DNA of 64,000 bases from Powellomyces hirtus (GCA_025526995.1 JAHLKG010000008.1:248001-312000); one strand, 5' to 3'; shown: positions 23,898 to 38,412, numbered from the stretch's first letter. The notes: a model not told the origin generated them from the letters alone. Made by a program: numbers and translations.

Positions 23898-24506
23898 GAT
23901 GTCCCTAGGCTTAATGTCCTTCTCGGAGGGCTGCAGAATTTAGGAAAGCCTAAATCATATGCGAGCGAAACGCCATGAATGATTTGATGCGATGACTGTG
24001 CCACACGAATGTGACAATGACGCGAAGGTTGGGGATAGATATAGCATATCTCTGTCACAGCAACCAAAGAGAAGATACTCGTGGATGGATGTTAGCTGGT
24101 CCGTCGTGAATCCACGCGGGCCGAAGATGTTGTCGTTCGTATCTATTCCTAAAGTTTATCACGGTATTGACCAGGCCCAACATCCTCGTACTGGGCGCCT
24201 CCTTTCATCGGGAATCAATAAACCTTGGTTCCTCGCTCCCGCTGTCAGGGACATCCACGACAGCCAGCAAGCGACCGCACAAATCATCAGGGACAAAAAC
24301 AAAAATGTATTCTTACATGCACAAATCTAACCTCTAACGCAAGGAATGGAATAAAAATATATGCGAGTGACTCCCCGTGGGAGTAGCCTGGTCCAGAGCG
24401 ACTACATAATTAGTCTAGGGCTACGGGTTGTCCGAATGTGCCGGCTATCTAGAAAAGGGACTAGACAGTGATCGACGGCTCTGGGAAGTGTGAAAGTTCG
24501 CTGCGA
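23898..24506. other. Spacer between RMD1-like and mtHsp70 genes
   Basis: Holds the RMD1-like promoter and the Hsp70 3' region. A 112-codon plus-strand frame (23992-24330) has no recognisable domain and I do not call it. Confidence 0.4.
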
Positions 24507-26740
24507 TTAAGAGGACTTGTCCTTCTTGTCGTTAACGTCCTTGTATTCAGCATCGACGGTCTGGCCCTCCTGAGAGGAGGAGTCGTTCTGTGCTTGTCGG
24601 CTCTTGTACATATACTCGAAGAGCTTCAAGCTGGACTGCTGGAGCTCCCCGTACTTCTCCTTGACGGTCTCGGGCGAGTTCTCTTCGGGACCCTTGGCGA
24701 GCATCTCGCGCAGATCCTTAATCTGAGTCTTGATCTTCTCAACCTCGTCCTTGTCAAGCTTGTCCTTGAACTCGGACATGGCCTTCTCGGTGTCGTTGAT
24801 GATAGATTCGGCGTGGTTGCTAGCCTCAATGACCTCCTTACGCTTCTTGTCAGATTCGGCGAATTGCTCCGCCTGGTTGATCATCTTCTCAATTTCCGCA
24901 TCAGACAGACCGGAGGAGGCAGCAATTGTCAGAGACTGGTCCTTTCCGGTGGTCTTGTCCCGGGCAGCGACATTGACGATACCATCGGCGTCGATGTCGA
25001 AGGTAACCTCAATCTGGGGCGTTCCACGCATCGCCGGTGGGATACCAACAAGGTTGAACTGACCAAGGAGCTTGTTGTCCTTGACGAGCTCACGCTCACC
25101 CTGGAAAACCTTGATTTCGACCTGAGTCTGACCGTCGGCCGCGGTGGAGAAGACCTGGCTCTTCTTGGTGGGAATGGTGGTGTTGCGGCTGATGAGACGG
25201 GTGAAGACTCCTCCGAGGGTTTCAATACCCAGAGACAAAGGAGTGACGTCGAGCAGGAGAAGCTGGTCAACCTGTCCAGAGAGGACACCTCCCTGGATAG
25301 CGGCGCCGATGGCCACAGCCTCATCCGGGTTCACAGCCTTTGACGGCTCACGGCCGAACAGAGACTTGACGGTCTCCTGAACCTTGGGCATACGGGACAT
25401 ACCACCAACGAGGAGAACTTCGGTAATGTCGTTGGGGCTGACACCAGCATCCTTGAGAGCCTTCTTGCAAGGGTCAATGGTGCGGTCAATGAGGGATTTG
25501 GTGAGGGATTCGAACTGCGAACGGGTCAGCTTCATGTTGATGTGCTTGGGACCGGTGGCGTCGGCGGTGATGAAGGGGAGGTTGATGTCGGTTTGGGAAG
25601 TAGCGGACAGTTCGATCTTGGCCTTCTCCGCAGCCTCACGCACACGCTGGAGTGCCATGCGGTCCTTGCCGATGTCGATTCCTTCCTGCTTCTTGAACTC
25701 GTTGACAATGTACCGAACCATGGTGTTGTCAAAGTCCTCTCCTCCCAAGTGAGTGTCACCGTTGGTGGATTTGACCTCGAAGACTCCCTGCTGCAGCTCG
25801 AGAATAGAGATATCGAATGTGCCACCTCCCAGATCGTAAACGGCGACGACCTTGTCACCCGCCTTCTCGAGACCGTAAGCCAGAGCGGCGGCTGTAGGCT
25901 CGTTAATGACACGCTTCACGTCCAGACCAGCAATTTGTCCAGCATCTTTGGTCGCTTGACGCTGAGCATCGTTGAAGTACGCGGGCACGGTGACGACTAG
26001 AGATGACAATATGAGTTGCCAGAGATCAGCGATCACAAACTAGCAGCACAGCATACATACCAGCGTGCTGCGCGGGCTTTCCGAGGAAGCTCTGAGCGGT
26101 TTCCTTCAGGTTTTGGAGCACAAATGCTCCGATTTGGGCAGGAGAGTACTTCTTGCCACGGGCCTCGAGCCACGCATCACCGTTGCTGTGCTTGACGATC
26201 TTGTAAGAGACGGTGCTGATGTCCTTCTGAACCTCGGCGTCCTCGAAACGACGACCGATCAAACGTTTGGAGGCGAAGAGGGTGTTCTCGGGGTTGACAA
26301 CAGCCTGACGCTTGGCGGGCGTACCGACGAGGAGTTCACCGTCCTTTGTGAAGGCAACAACAGATGGCGTTGTTCGGCCACCCTCGGCGTTCTCAATGAC
26401 TCGCGGGGTTTTCCCGTCCATAACTGATTGCCAGGATCTTACTTAGTCCAACTTGTCCTCCAAAAGTAATGTTTCTCAAGTCTTCAGCACGGGGTTTCAG
26501 ACACTTACCAGCAACACATGAGTTTGTTGTTCCCAGATCGATACCAATCACCTGTCCCTGGACCTTGTCAGAGGCAAATCGGACCAACGACGGGCTGGCG
26601 AGACGGCCGAGCTGCAGGAGAAGGAAGAAGAAGATCGAGTCAGACAAGGATCCCGAGCTCTACTTGACGGTGATTGCAGGTCAACATACCCCGAGAGAAC
26701 GGAAGGCAGTGGGCCTAGCTGCGCGTGATAGACTGTACAT
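24507..26740 (-). CDS. SSC1: Mitochondrial Hsp70 (DnaK type)
   Basis: ATP-dependent chaperone of the mitochondrial matrix, also the import motor. Four exons traced on the minus strand. Exon 1 (from ATG 26738-26740) gives [17 protein letters not shown], spliced to [16 protein letters not shown]: an Arg/Ser-rich presequence. Then the nucleotide-binding domain: [70 protein letters not shown] and LVGGMSRMP, linker [20 protein letters not shown], substrate domain with [14 protein letters not shown] and the helical lid, ending VNDKKDKSS. The lack of an EEVD or HDEL tail and the presequence place it in mitochondria. Downstream in the same direction is not an operon; genes are separately spliced. Confidence 0.96.
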
Positions 26741-27689
26741 ATTTGTTGTGAATGTGATGTGCGTGCAAAGCTAGGGAAACGATGCGTGCTGACTGGAGAG
26801 GGATGAGGGATGGGTCAACGGGTAGAAGTAGCAAACCGGAGCAAAGCTATTCAAATGCCCGAAAGAAAGCTTGACGTGCAAAAACGCGCTCCTTCGCATT
26901 TTCCGCATATGTCACAATTGCCATAGCAACCACATTTATTCCAAAGCCTTCCATTCCATTTCTCTCCGACCCCAATAGCAACGGAACACGTACAGTATAT
27001 GCCATACAAGAAAGGTCATGGTTGTTTAAGCTTTCGTAGAGATCGGAACTGCTGATACTATGACATGTATATGTGGTATCATGTTATTCTGTTCCCAAGA
27101 CGATGAAGGGTCTAAGGAACATCAAAGAACGATTGCACTAGACGAGAAGGCCTATTACAGAAGGGGAGGAGCAATCTGACAGAATGTTTATATGTCAGTA
27201 GAAAGACTGCTCCCAACGAGAGCTCAGGAAACCCTGTACGATGAGGGTCTTGCTTGGACAAATCCCACAGGATGCCTGTCAATCTCTCATCCTGCGTCTT
27301 GGAGACTTGCGCGTAGCGAGGTGTGGCTTGGCTGATGGCGCAGTCTGCCACGTTCCCGACATCTCTTGTGCCACTTCCGTAGCACGCCCTTTTGAGAGCA
27401 TATACCCCAGAATATTGTTTAGACTATCACGTCGTCCGTCTGAAAAAGTTTCCATTGGTTCTCCCAAGCGGGCAGGTCATTTTCTTCTGAGACATGTGAG
27501 GCCTTTTGTAAGACACGCTCGTTCGAGGTGCTCCCTTGTGTGAAGAAATGTCAAATCCAGTTTCGCGCACTGCATCTTAGTGCCGTAGCAACAGCAATGG
27601 AATTAACTAGTTATATTGAGGGTTTCGGATGTTGACACTTCGGACGCATCGATACAGAAAAAATGGAATGTTCCTATTATCCCGATCCA
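26741..27689. promoter_or_regulatory. mtHsp70 upstream region and spacer
   Basis: About 950 bp between the Hsp70 start and the MARK stop. Several TTC/GAA words occur near 26850-26965, as expected by chance or as parts of heat-shock elements, but I see no clean alternating nTTCnnGAAn array. A 63-codon minus-strand frame at 27279-27467 is noted but unsupported. Confidence 0.35.
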
Positions 27690-29973
<2,284 letters not shown>

Positions 29974-30691
29974 TTGTAACGCTTACAAAAAGCTAGTTTG
30001 CCCTTCCGGTTTGAGGAAGGCAGTATGGAAGCGAGCTCGCGAGCTTTGTGGAGACGTGGGGCCCGAATCCTACAGAGTTTGATCAAGGTATGTGCCTTGT
30101 TTGCCTCACTTTGGGACGATCACACCAAGGTGCTAAAACGGTGAGGGTCAGATTCTATTTTGGTTTTAGTGCAGAATGATGAGCGGAGGCAGCGCTGGGA
30201 GGCGGGCCTTCTTCTTCACGTAATCAAAGGAACGCGCGCCTTTATCCAGGCGTTGCTGCTACCAAGGCAACCGGGAATAACCAACCCGGACGCGTAATCT
30301 ACAAAACCCCTTCGCCATCAAAGAAGACTCATCTGAATTTAAATCCGTAACCAAGCACTCTCCATCGAATGCCGTTCGCTATGACCAGATCAACGGACAT
30401 GTACTAACGGATGAGATTGAGCAGCTCTCCTCGGCTGTTTCTTTCGGGCAAGTGAAAGCGTCTAATGCATCTCTACTCTTGTGGCAGCCGTTGTTGCCGA
30501 AGTAGCATCCAAGAAATATCTGTCGGGTCAACCTCATCGGACCGCTTGACCGATTCCGTGGAGCCCAGACAAGAGGTCGGCCGTAGATATTGGTTCGAGA
30601 CAACGAGTCTCCAAAACGGCTATCACAAGGTGAGGGTACCTGGTCATGGGCATGGACTAACAGGCCTGAGAGTTTGGGGCAGCTCATATAC

Positions 30692-30797
30692 GGATACCGC
30701 CTCTGTACTGTTTGAAGATAAAATGATGGCTGGGGGTCGCAAAGTTGGCTCGATTGAAGTCGCGCCGCCCCGGCTGTCTCCATACCTTTGTCCTCAG
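30692..30797. repeat. Direct repeat copy A, about 105 bp
   Basis: Shares a long, nearly identical core (aaaatgatggctgggggt through ctgtctccat) with copy B at about 31268-31376; the similarity extends upstream through tctgt-ctgtttga-gataaaatg. Copies differ at roughly a fifth of positions outside the core. Same orientation, about 575 bp apart. Confidence 0.8.
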
Positions 30798-30837
30798 ACA
30801 ACGAGCGCGCCTCGTCCTCTCTGCAACGGATACCAAA

Positions 30838-30948
30838 CACCAGTGTGGGGTATGCACTAGTATGTTGGCATACATGGTGTTCGCCTGGTGTTTGCACCAG
30901 TGTGGGTTATGCACTAGTACGTTGGCATGCATGGTGTTTGGAATGCCT
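30838..30948. repeat. 57-bp tandem duplication
   Basis: Two adjacent copies beginning caccagtgtggg and containing tatgcactagta and ttggca-gcatggtgtt words; the second copy is slightly shorter and diverged. A third partial start (caccagtgtg) follows near 30970. Noncoding as far as visible. Confidence 0.85.
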
Positions 30949-31007
30949 GTTGCAATTTTCGCATAAGTCGCACCAGTGTGTTGTCATTTTGGATGCTCCA
31001 ACAACCT

Positions 31008-31080
31008 GCTAACACACCAGGTTGTTAGTACTAACACGGGGTTGTTAACACTCACACAGGGTTGGATTAGCAGGTTGTTT
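31008..31080. repeat. Imperfect palindrome with taacac repeats
   Basis: acaacctgctaa at the left end is the reverse complement of ttagcaggttgt at the right end; between them several ggttgtta and taacac words repeat. It could fold into a hairpin about 70 nt long. Confidence 0.7.
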
Positions 31081-31267
31081 GGGCTACCTTCAATCCATTC
31101 TCCTGTTAACCACTTTATTGTGGACACATCTTGTGAACTGTCATGTCTCTGGCGAGAGGGTAGTGTTTTCACTACTTGTCAATGCACTTACAAAAACTTT
31201 GCGGCACGTGTGTGCCAAAGAGTGCGCATCGTGGACATCCCGTCATCCAAGGCTTTGCATGATGTGT

Positions 31268-31376
31268 ATGGCGACAGAATCTGTGCCGTTTGATGATAAA
31301 ATGATGGCTGGGGGTCGCAAAGTTGGCTTGGTTAAAGCCACGCCGCCCCAGCTGTCTCCATGCCGTTGTCCTTGCA
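31268..31376. repeat. Direct repeat copy B, about 105 bp
   Basis: Second copy of the repeat at 30692-30797, same strand, with the same core and scattered substitutions. Confidence 0.8.
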
Positions 31377-31749
31377 GCCGTGGTTTTTGCTTTTACTAGT
31401 CTCAGAACACGGCGTTCCCGACCACCCCCTTGTTGACATTTCCGATTCCGCTTTGCAGACTCTGCTAAAAGCCGCCAACCCTGAGACCAAAATAGGAAAC
31501 CTAATCCCATAGATGGATATCCGAATTTCTGACGTTGAGGCCTTCTATATACACGTTTATTATCGCAAAAGAGAAATTTCTTGTTGGCCCTCGTCATTTC
31601 ACGTAGATCCAAACTATTGACGCGCTTCCGTATCGGGCTTCATGAGAATTGCCTAAGGCAATGCACGCAGGTGGGGAAGACATCATAGGCTTTCCTTCCA
31701 CGTTTCCCAAACATTGGTGTGGCCAAAGCTGGTGCAAGCTGAACAGGTC

Positions 31750-33879
31750 ATGTCCCGCAATCAAGTTCGAGGGCCTTCTTCAGCGCTCTCAAGCTTCTTA
31801 CGCGAGCGAGGTATTCGGGCACCTCCTCGAAATGTTTGGCAACGAAGAAACACAACTGCGGAAGAAAGCGCCGAAAATGGCGCTGCAACTGCGAACACAG
31901 AAGAAGGGGATACTGTGAATGGACAGGAAGTAGAAGAGACAAACTCAACTCCAGAAAGTTCCAGAGATGCACCTCCTGCGCCCGGCCGCCGGCGGGCTGC
32001 AAGAGGGACTTCGGCGCCGCCCCGCGAAAACCAAGTCGGTCTTGAGGCCACAGTCATGGAAGTGGAGGTAGAGATCGCCAATGGAAGCGGGGATGAGGAT
32101 CTGGAAGAGCTAGCTGAAGAGGAAGGGGAAGAGACAGAGAGCGCTCAAACAACCAGGCGGAGAGGCAAAGCCCAGACTGCAAGGGCAAAGCCCAAGGCGA
32201 AAGCGAAGGCTGCTGCGGGAAAAAAGCGGAAGAATGGAAAGGAGTCCGATGATGATTTCAACGCAAACGACGATGACAAAGACATCGGTGCTGCTCGATC
32301 CAATCATTCAAAGCGCCGAAAGACAGCGCCACTTGATGGTGCTAGTGGATCCATAAGTTTTTGCAACAGATGTCAACGAAGATACATTGTGGGTGATGAC
32401 AAGCGAACGTTGTGTCCTGCTTGTGTGTCCTTGCAAGCAGCGCCTGGCACGTCCGGAGCCCCAAAGAAAACAACAAAACGCAAGAAAGGAACTCTCATTC
32501 CAGAGGGAAGTGAAGAAAGTTCCGGAGCCGTGAAATCATTGCGAGACATGTGCATCAAGCTGATTGCCGACTACATTGATTCGGTCGAGGAGGTAAGGTT
32601 TACCTATTGCCCAGTAGCTAGTACGAGATTCTAACATGTTGGTTGAACTTAGTTTGGAGACATATCCGAGTCTACTAAGCTACAACTAGCAAAGATCATA
32701 GGACGACATCGCCAACTGAATCCTCAGAACGTCAGATTGTTCGTGGGACCGAACGAAGATCGTGTGAACTTGTTTGAATGTACATATTTGGATGATGCTG
32801 CACTCTCGAAAGTCGCACAAATGTGCCCCAACGTACGACAGCTGCATCTTGGAAATTGCGGGCGCATCAAGGAGGACACTTTGAAAATCATCGGCGAGAA
32901 TTGCGAACTGTTGCAGTCGCTCACTTTGGATGGGCCTTTTCTTCCGAGCAATCAAGGGTTCATCACCATGTTCAACGGACTTGGCGACAAATTACAGGAA
33001 CTCACACTTCGACATGCCGCAAAGTTGAGCAAAACTGGTGTGGACGTGCTGGTTGCCAATAGCCCAGGATTGACGACATTGCGGCTTGATCAGTGTTTGA
33101 AGTTGGATGATGACTCCATCCGCGTGCTTGCAGATCTTAAGCATTTGCAAGTACTTGAGATTGGCTTCATGGGGGAGAAGATCGCCGAAGATTCATTCAT
33201 ACATCTTGTTCAGAATGTCGGCGCACAATTGCGGAGTCTTTCTCTGAACGGGTATGTGAACCAGAATCAGCGACCCGTCGGATGAAGAGCGAGGTGCTGA
33301 TGGCACCGTCTTTCTATCTTAGTCATGTTCACCTATCCGACAAAGTTCTCACTGAAGCTATAGCTCCGACATGCTCAAATCTAAATGAGCTCTCGCTCGA
33401 AGAATGTGAAGGCATCACCTCTGACGGAATGCTAGAATTTATCCGGGCCTTTAAGCCCACCTCCGGACTGACCTCTCTGAGTCTCTCTCGCAATGTGCAC
33501 ATGAAGGACGACTTGCTGGTCGCCATTGTGAACGCGCATGGTCCCACGCTCTTGCGCCTGAATATCAATGGATTGGATGATCTCACTGAGTACTCGCTCC
33601 GCGCCATAGCGGCAGGGTAAGCTGGCTCGCTTGCGCCTCCGGCACTTCATTCACTGCTGATGGTCTTTTGATCTCAGGTGTCCCATGCTGCGCGAGCTTG
33701 ATGTATCGTGGATCAGAAACGTTGACGATTTTATGCTGGAAGAGCTGATTTCCAAAAGTCGATCGCTGGCCAAGGTGAAAGTTTACGGATGTAATAAGCT
33801 CAGCGACGTCGTGATCAACAGGCATAACATCAATGACGAAGGGAAGGAGATCAGATTTGTAGGCAACGAGTACATTTAG
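31750..33879 (+). CDS. RAD7: DNA repair protein RAD7 (LRR)
   Basis: Leucine-rich-repeat subunit that acts with RAD16 in global-genome nucleotide excision repair. Exons: 31750-32592, 32653-33251, 33323-33616 and 33678-33879; total 646 codons. The start MSRNQVRGPSSALSSFLRE matches the conserved RAD7 N-terminus and fixes the ATG. An acidic and Lys-rich disordered region follows (residues about 30-200). A zinc-binding segment FCNRCQRRY...LCPAC precedes the leucine-rich repeats, which begin near FGDISESTKLQLAKIIGRHRQL and repeat about every 26 residues (LRQLHLGNCGRI-type units, LDQCLKLDDDS, LEECEGITSDG, VSWIRNVDD). C-terminus ends RFVGNEYI. Divergent from the MARK kinase across a repeat-bearing spacer. 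Confidence 0.93.
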
Positions 33880-34257
33880 AATTACGGATCGTATAGTTTA
33901 TCGTAGCCTGTAATGATAGGGGGTCATCCCGCACTGATTGTTGTCTTCAATCATTTCTGCGGTATTTCGAGCTTCCGATGAACAGTTTCGCAGAAACCAA
34001 GGCCGTACAGCTTCTTGTGTGCAACAGGGCAATCCTTTGTTCATGCCCCATCTCTGTTGACCCCTTCTTTGTTCCCAAGCCTGTAACTCTCAGCTTCACT
34101 GTATTAGCGCTCTTCATGTTTAGTTTAGGGCCGAATCTAATCTTGCCCCGGCCGGTTCCGCGTGTGGCTTGTGCGCGATGAGAGTAGAACGCCGTCCACT
34201 GAACTAATAAGCTTCAGCAACCCTGCCAAAGCTTCAACAACCCTGCCAATCACAATT
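33880..34257. other. Spacer, tandem RAD7-HADH
   Basis: About 380 bp, the RAD7 3' region and presumed HADH promoter. A short direct repeat (cttcaacaaccctgcca-like, twice) sits just before the HADH start at about 34212-34249. Confidence 0.5.
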
Positions 34258-35469
34258 ATGCTCCAAGTCAAGACTGCATCCATTGCTTTGAGAGCTACTG
34301 CTCGCAATGTCACTGCCTCTCGCATTCTCGCTGCGTCCATGTCCACGGCCACTGAGGTCAAGAAAATTACCGTCATTGGCTCAGGGTTGATGGGGGCTGG
34401 AGTAGTGCAGGTACGTCCTGCATGTGTTCCCCTTCGACAAAGCAACGGCAATTATCACGGAACTGATGCATGCGTCGTTTAGGTTGCTGCTCAGTCTGGT
34501 TACCACGTGAATATGGTTGACCTCAAGGAAGACTTCCTTGCTAAGGGAGAGAAGATCATCACCTCATCGCTCAAGCGAGTCGCAAAGAAGAAATACGCTG
34601 ACGATGCCGCCGGCAGCCAGAAGTTCATTGACGATGTCATGTCCCGCATCACTCTGTCCACCAACTCTGAGAAGGCCGCCGCCGAGTCCCAGTTGGTCAT
34701 TGAAGCTATCGTGGAGAACCTGAAGACGAAGCAGGCCTTGTTCAAGGCTCTTGATGCTGCTGCCCCGCAGGAAACCATCTTTGTCAGCAACACCTCGTCT
34801 CTCCCCATTGGCGACATTGCATCTGCTACCAGCAGATTGGACCGTTTTGCTGGTCTTCATTTCTTTAACCCGGTACCCCAGATGAAGCTCGTTGAAATTA
34901 TTCGTACTGCCGAGACCTCCGAGGACGTTTTCCACACTCTGGCTACTGTCACAAAGAAGATGGGCAAGGTTCCAGTCGCTTGCAAGGATACCCCTGGGTG
35001 CGTATGTCCAACGCCAGCTGCCCTTAATGCTTTTCCTTACTGATTTTGGGCGTGAGATAGATTCATTGTCAACCGTCTGCTGGTCCCATACATGATGGAG
35101 TCGCTTCGCCTTGTTGAGCGCGGAGACGCATCCATGCAGGATGTGGATGTCGCCATGAAGCTCGGCGCCGGATACCGTACGTTTTCTCTTTCTACTGTTC
35201 TATACTCACCCACAAGAGTCTCTGACAATGCTTCTTCCTTTTACCAAATAGCAATGGGTCCTTTCGAGCTCATGGACTACGTCGGCCTTGACACCATCAA
35301 GTTCATCACTGAGGGATGGCACAAGTCGGGCAAGGGTCTTGTCGGTGACAAGCTGATTGCACCATCACCGTTGTTAGAGAGACTCGTTGCCGAAGGCAAC
35401 TTTGGCCGAAAGTCTGGCAAGGGCTTCTACTCTTACGAGGGCGTCGGTGCTGACAAGGGAAAAAAGTAG
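34258..35469 (+). CDS. 3-hydroxyacyl-CoA dehydrogenase, mitochondrial
   Basis: Oxidises L-3-hydroxyacyl-CoA to 3-ketoacyl-CoA with NAD in fatty-acid beta-oxidation. Exons: 34258-34410, 34483-34997, 35061-35176 and 35252-35469; total 334 codons, the usual short-chain HADH length. The first 28 residues ([17 protein letters not shown]) are a mitochondrial presequence. Then the Rossmann motif [44 protein letters not shown], the catalytic His in [16 protein letters not shown], and the C-terminal domain [37 protein letters not shown], ending GFYSYEG. There is no peroxisomal SKL tail. A mitochondrial beta-oxidation enzyme of this type is present in many early-diverging fungi but was lost in yeast. 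Confidence 0.95.
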
Positions 35470-35631
35470 ATATAGCATTTCTGAATCAATATCTCATATA
35501 ATAAGTCTATACAATGTCAAAGGAGGGGATCACTCAGAGTCCACGAAATTTGAGGAAGTCGGGGTCAAGGCGCAGCAATGATTATCATATTGAGTCCACA
35601 CACGCGGCACACGCGTCGCGAGAAAGCGCAA

Positions 35632-38412
35632 ATGGCGACAGAAAGCTCACCGACGCTTCCGCAGCTGCGCTCCGATAAGGGTACTTCCGTAATAGCTGCC
35701 AATAGAAGTCCGGCGTTTTCGAGGCAGTGTTTGCAGGGTGATGACTCTGATGTCGAAGATATCGCTGGGCCGGCTTTGGCAGCTGAAGATATGGGATTGG
35801 ATCTTGATGAAGAGCTGGAGCAGACCATTTTCGGAAATGAGATAGCAAGCGTATGTGACATTGGCTCTCAATCGTGCCACATCCATAATCTGACCTCTAG
35901 CCTGTCGCTTCAATCAGGGATTGGCACGGCATTGGCATCACAAGAAAGGCGATCCAAAAAAGGTACGGCGGCTTGCTTTTGAGGGTTCTGGCACATATGA
36001 ACATCTTATACACTATCACAATAGAAGCATATGCCAGCGCCACGTCAACGTCCTTCACAACAGCAGAACGCACAACCAACAGCATCACATGAGTGGGCCC
36101 TGAAAGTGAACGAACTGGAACACGAGAATTCCCGGATGCGAGCAGAGTTGCTGGTAAAATCACAAGAAGTGAAGGCTTTGCGGCAAGAGGCACTCGGTAT
36201 GTGAGCTTTCACTGCGCAGGGTGCGGGAATCGACAGATGGGAAAAATGTTGCAACAAGCTGAGTTCCGCTCAGTGGCGACCAAACGGAATTCGATGTTCT
36301 AATCTTTGGGACGCGTAGAACAGAGTCTTGGACTGTCAGACGATCTAAAAACCGACCCAGAGGCGCGAAATGGGGCGCGGGAGGCGAAGATCATTGAATT
36401 GGCTAAAAAGGTATGTACCAGAAGCTTAAATCGTTCTCCATGCGGTTGATAGGGGTATCCAACGCTCATTCCAATTGAACTGTTTTGATAGGCCAGACGT
36501 TTAAATGTTGCTCTAGAGCGGGAGCGAAGTCAAAATACCGTTCTCACAAATCGGCTGAAAGTGCGTTGATGCCCCAATGCGGAATCGTCTGAACTTGTGC
36601 GTTAATGCCGCAACGCGGAATCGTATGTGAGGTTAACTTCCTTCTCAAAGCATATTCAAGTTGAGTCAAGAGCAATGCGATCTGAGCCGGCAACTGAGAC
36701 CACCAGCGCCAAAAGCTTGGCGGAAATTCGAGCACTCAAAGATAAAGTGGCACAGGTTAGCATGGCTATACCATACCACGCTTCTTCGTTATGTGTGTAC
36801 TGACTCCGAGATATTGCGTCACGTGTACAGGCAACGCGAAAGCTCGAAGATGAGCGAATCGCCTCTCAAACACTGCGGACAGAACTTCGCTCGCTGCATC
36901 AAGTTTTGCGGAAAGAGATTGGGGAGGACGTTCCGTTGTCACAGATATTGGACGCTAGCTCGGGGTGGAAAGGCCGTGCACAGCAAATAATCACGCTCAA
37001 GGTATTGTGCCGTTGATGTCGCAGCCCGTACTCGGGCTAATTTCCAAACTTCCTTGAATAGGCCAAGATACAGACTCTCCTTACACAAAACCAGTCAGCA
37101 CGCAAGAGCGACACCCCCGTTCCTGCGACTACTTATGACACTACGCATCGAAACGCAATTCGGCGGATAGAGAATGATCGCAAAGCAGCAATGGAAGCCG
37201 CGGTGGGAGAGCTGGAGGTATTTTGGCAATGCGTCATTTCGCACAGTGGCACGAAGTCCTGACTGCAGTTTCGGCTCCAAGGAAACAAGGCGAAGTGTGG
37301 AGGAAGTCAAAAGGAAATACGATGCGGTCGTTGCACGGAACAGGTACGAATGCAGAACCTTGAGAGAAAAGTCTGTAGATTTGTTGACGTTCACGAAACG
37401 AGTAGACTTCTGGAACGCGATATCAAGCAACATAAACGGGATATTGAGACTCTGATGCGAAAAGCTAGCACTGATGACAGGCTGGTTGCTGCTCTTCACA
37501 CGCAAATTGACAAACTTAAGGTAACCTATTCCCTTCGAGCGCACCTTGAGTAATTGATCAATCAATTAGATCGGCTCAGTTTAACCCATGATGGTAGAAT
37601 ACGGACAATGTCATGACCGACAGGGAACCAGGTGATTGTGTGCAGTGCAGAGCCGCAGCCATGCGTGAAAGTACGGAGTCTCTACCATTGAGAAGCGACC
37701 AGTCACATCAACGAGGAGATCAATTCCCGCTGGATGATGACCTTGAAGAGACAAGGACGTCAAGCGCGCCCGCACTTCCACAGATGGCATCGGCTGCCAC
37801 ACTCGCTGCGCTGCGGTTGGAGAACGACAGCTTATTCTCTATTCGAAAACTTTTGGAGACCAAGCTTTTAGAAGCTAATGCAAGAGTTGCTGGACTCAGT
37901 AAGCAGCCATTGATGCACCATGTTTATGCTCTGTTTGCAAGTCTCAGGATCTTCTTTCTCATATCAATCACATCAGCTACGGAATTGGCCCGGGAGCGTC
38001 GAGCAGTCGCTGTCGCTGTCAAACAGGCCCACGGCCGTGGAACTGGACAGTCCAATCTGTCGATTTCCGACGAGGTACTAGGCCCGTATACAAAGTGTGT
38101 CGATGCACGGCCCAACCATAATGCTTCTTTAAACAGGCGTCACGGCAGTTGGAAGAACAGCTTGCGATGATTCAGGACGAAAATGCGGCATTGCGAAGTA
38201 TGATATCAAGAAACACAAACCCTCCCGCATCGTAAATCATAAGGCAGTGGCAGTTAACCTTCGTCTCTATAGTGACATTGAGCACGACACAAGACACAAC
38301 GCAGAAAGAAATCGACATTTTTCATTCACTCCTGGAGCGAACACGCGAAGGATTCCAGAAAGACATGGCGGTCATCGCCGCTCATGTGCAGAAACAGCTA
38401 GCGCAGACATAA
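35632..38412 (+). CDS. CCDC13-like coiled-coil protein
   Basis: A long, multi-exon coiled-coil gene. Start at ATG 35632 (MATESSPTLPQL), stop at 38410-38412 after a final exon beginning near 38271. Heptad-rich segments: ALKVNELEHENSRMRAELL, AKIIELAKK then ARRLNVALERERSQN, EIRALKDKVAQATRKLEDERI, and ERRAVAVAVKQAH. The segment TLRTELRSLHQVLRKEIGEDV followed by SQILDASSGWKGRAQQIITL is what I recognise from CCDC13 (the GWKGRAQQI motif), a vertebrate centriolar-satellite and basal-body protein required for ciliation. Its many introns are small and some splice choices are uncertain: the second and third exons near 35890-36060 can be joined in two frames. CCDC13 identity is from memory of the family and remains to be searched. 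Confidence 0.65.
36561..36630. repeat. Intronic tandem repeat
   Basis: Two near-identical copies of about 35 bp beginning gtgcgttgatgccccaatgc / gtgcgttaatgccgcaacgc, both ending gcggaatcgt, within an intron of the CCDC13-like gene (just 3' of an exon ending ...NRLK). Noncoding. Confidence 0.75.

Larger units (their letters stand above)
29974..31749. other. Repeat-bearing spacer without a recognised gene
   Basis: About 1.8 kb between the divergent MARK and RAD7 genes. Open frames of 60-170 codons on both strands contain no known domain. It contains a pair of roughly 105-bp direct repeats, a 57-bp tandem duplication between them and a short palindrome, listed separately. Confidence 0.5.

Noticed and set aside
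23992..24330. 112-codon plus-strand frame between RMD1-like and mtHsp70 genes
   Set aside because: No recognisable domain or signal peptide and no matching splice signals; lies in the 3'/promoter spacer.
26840..26970. Possible heat-shock elements upstream of mtHsp70
   Set aside because: TTC and GAA words occur but do not form a clear alternating nTTCnnGAAn array.
27279..27467. 63-codon minus frame (GRRDSLNNILGYML...) downstream of MARK
   Set aside because: Reads like coding sequence for a short stretch, but no upstream exon joins in frame and no family is recognised.
30580..30620. tRNA-like T-loop word (ggttcgagac)
   Set aside because: No matching A-box, anticodon arm or acceptor pairing nearby.
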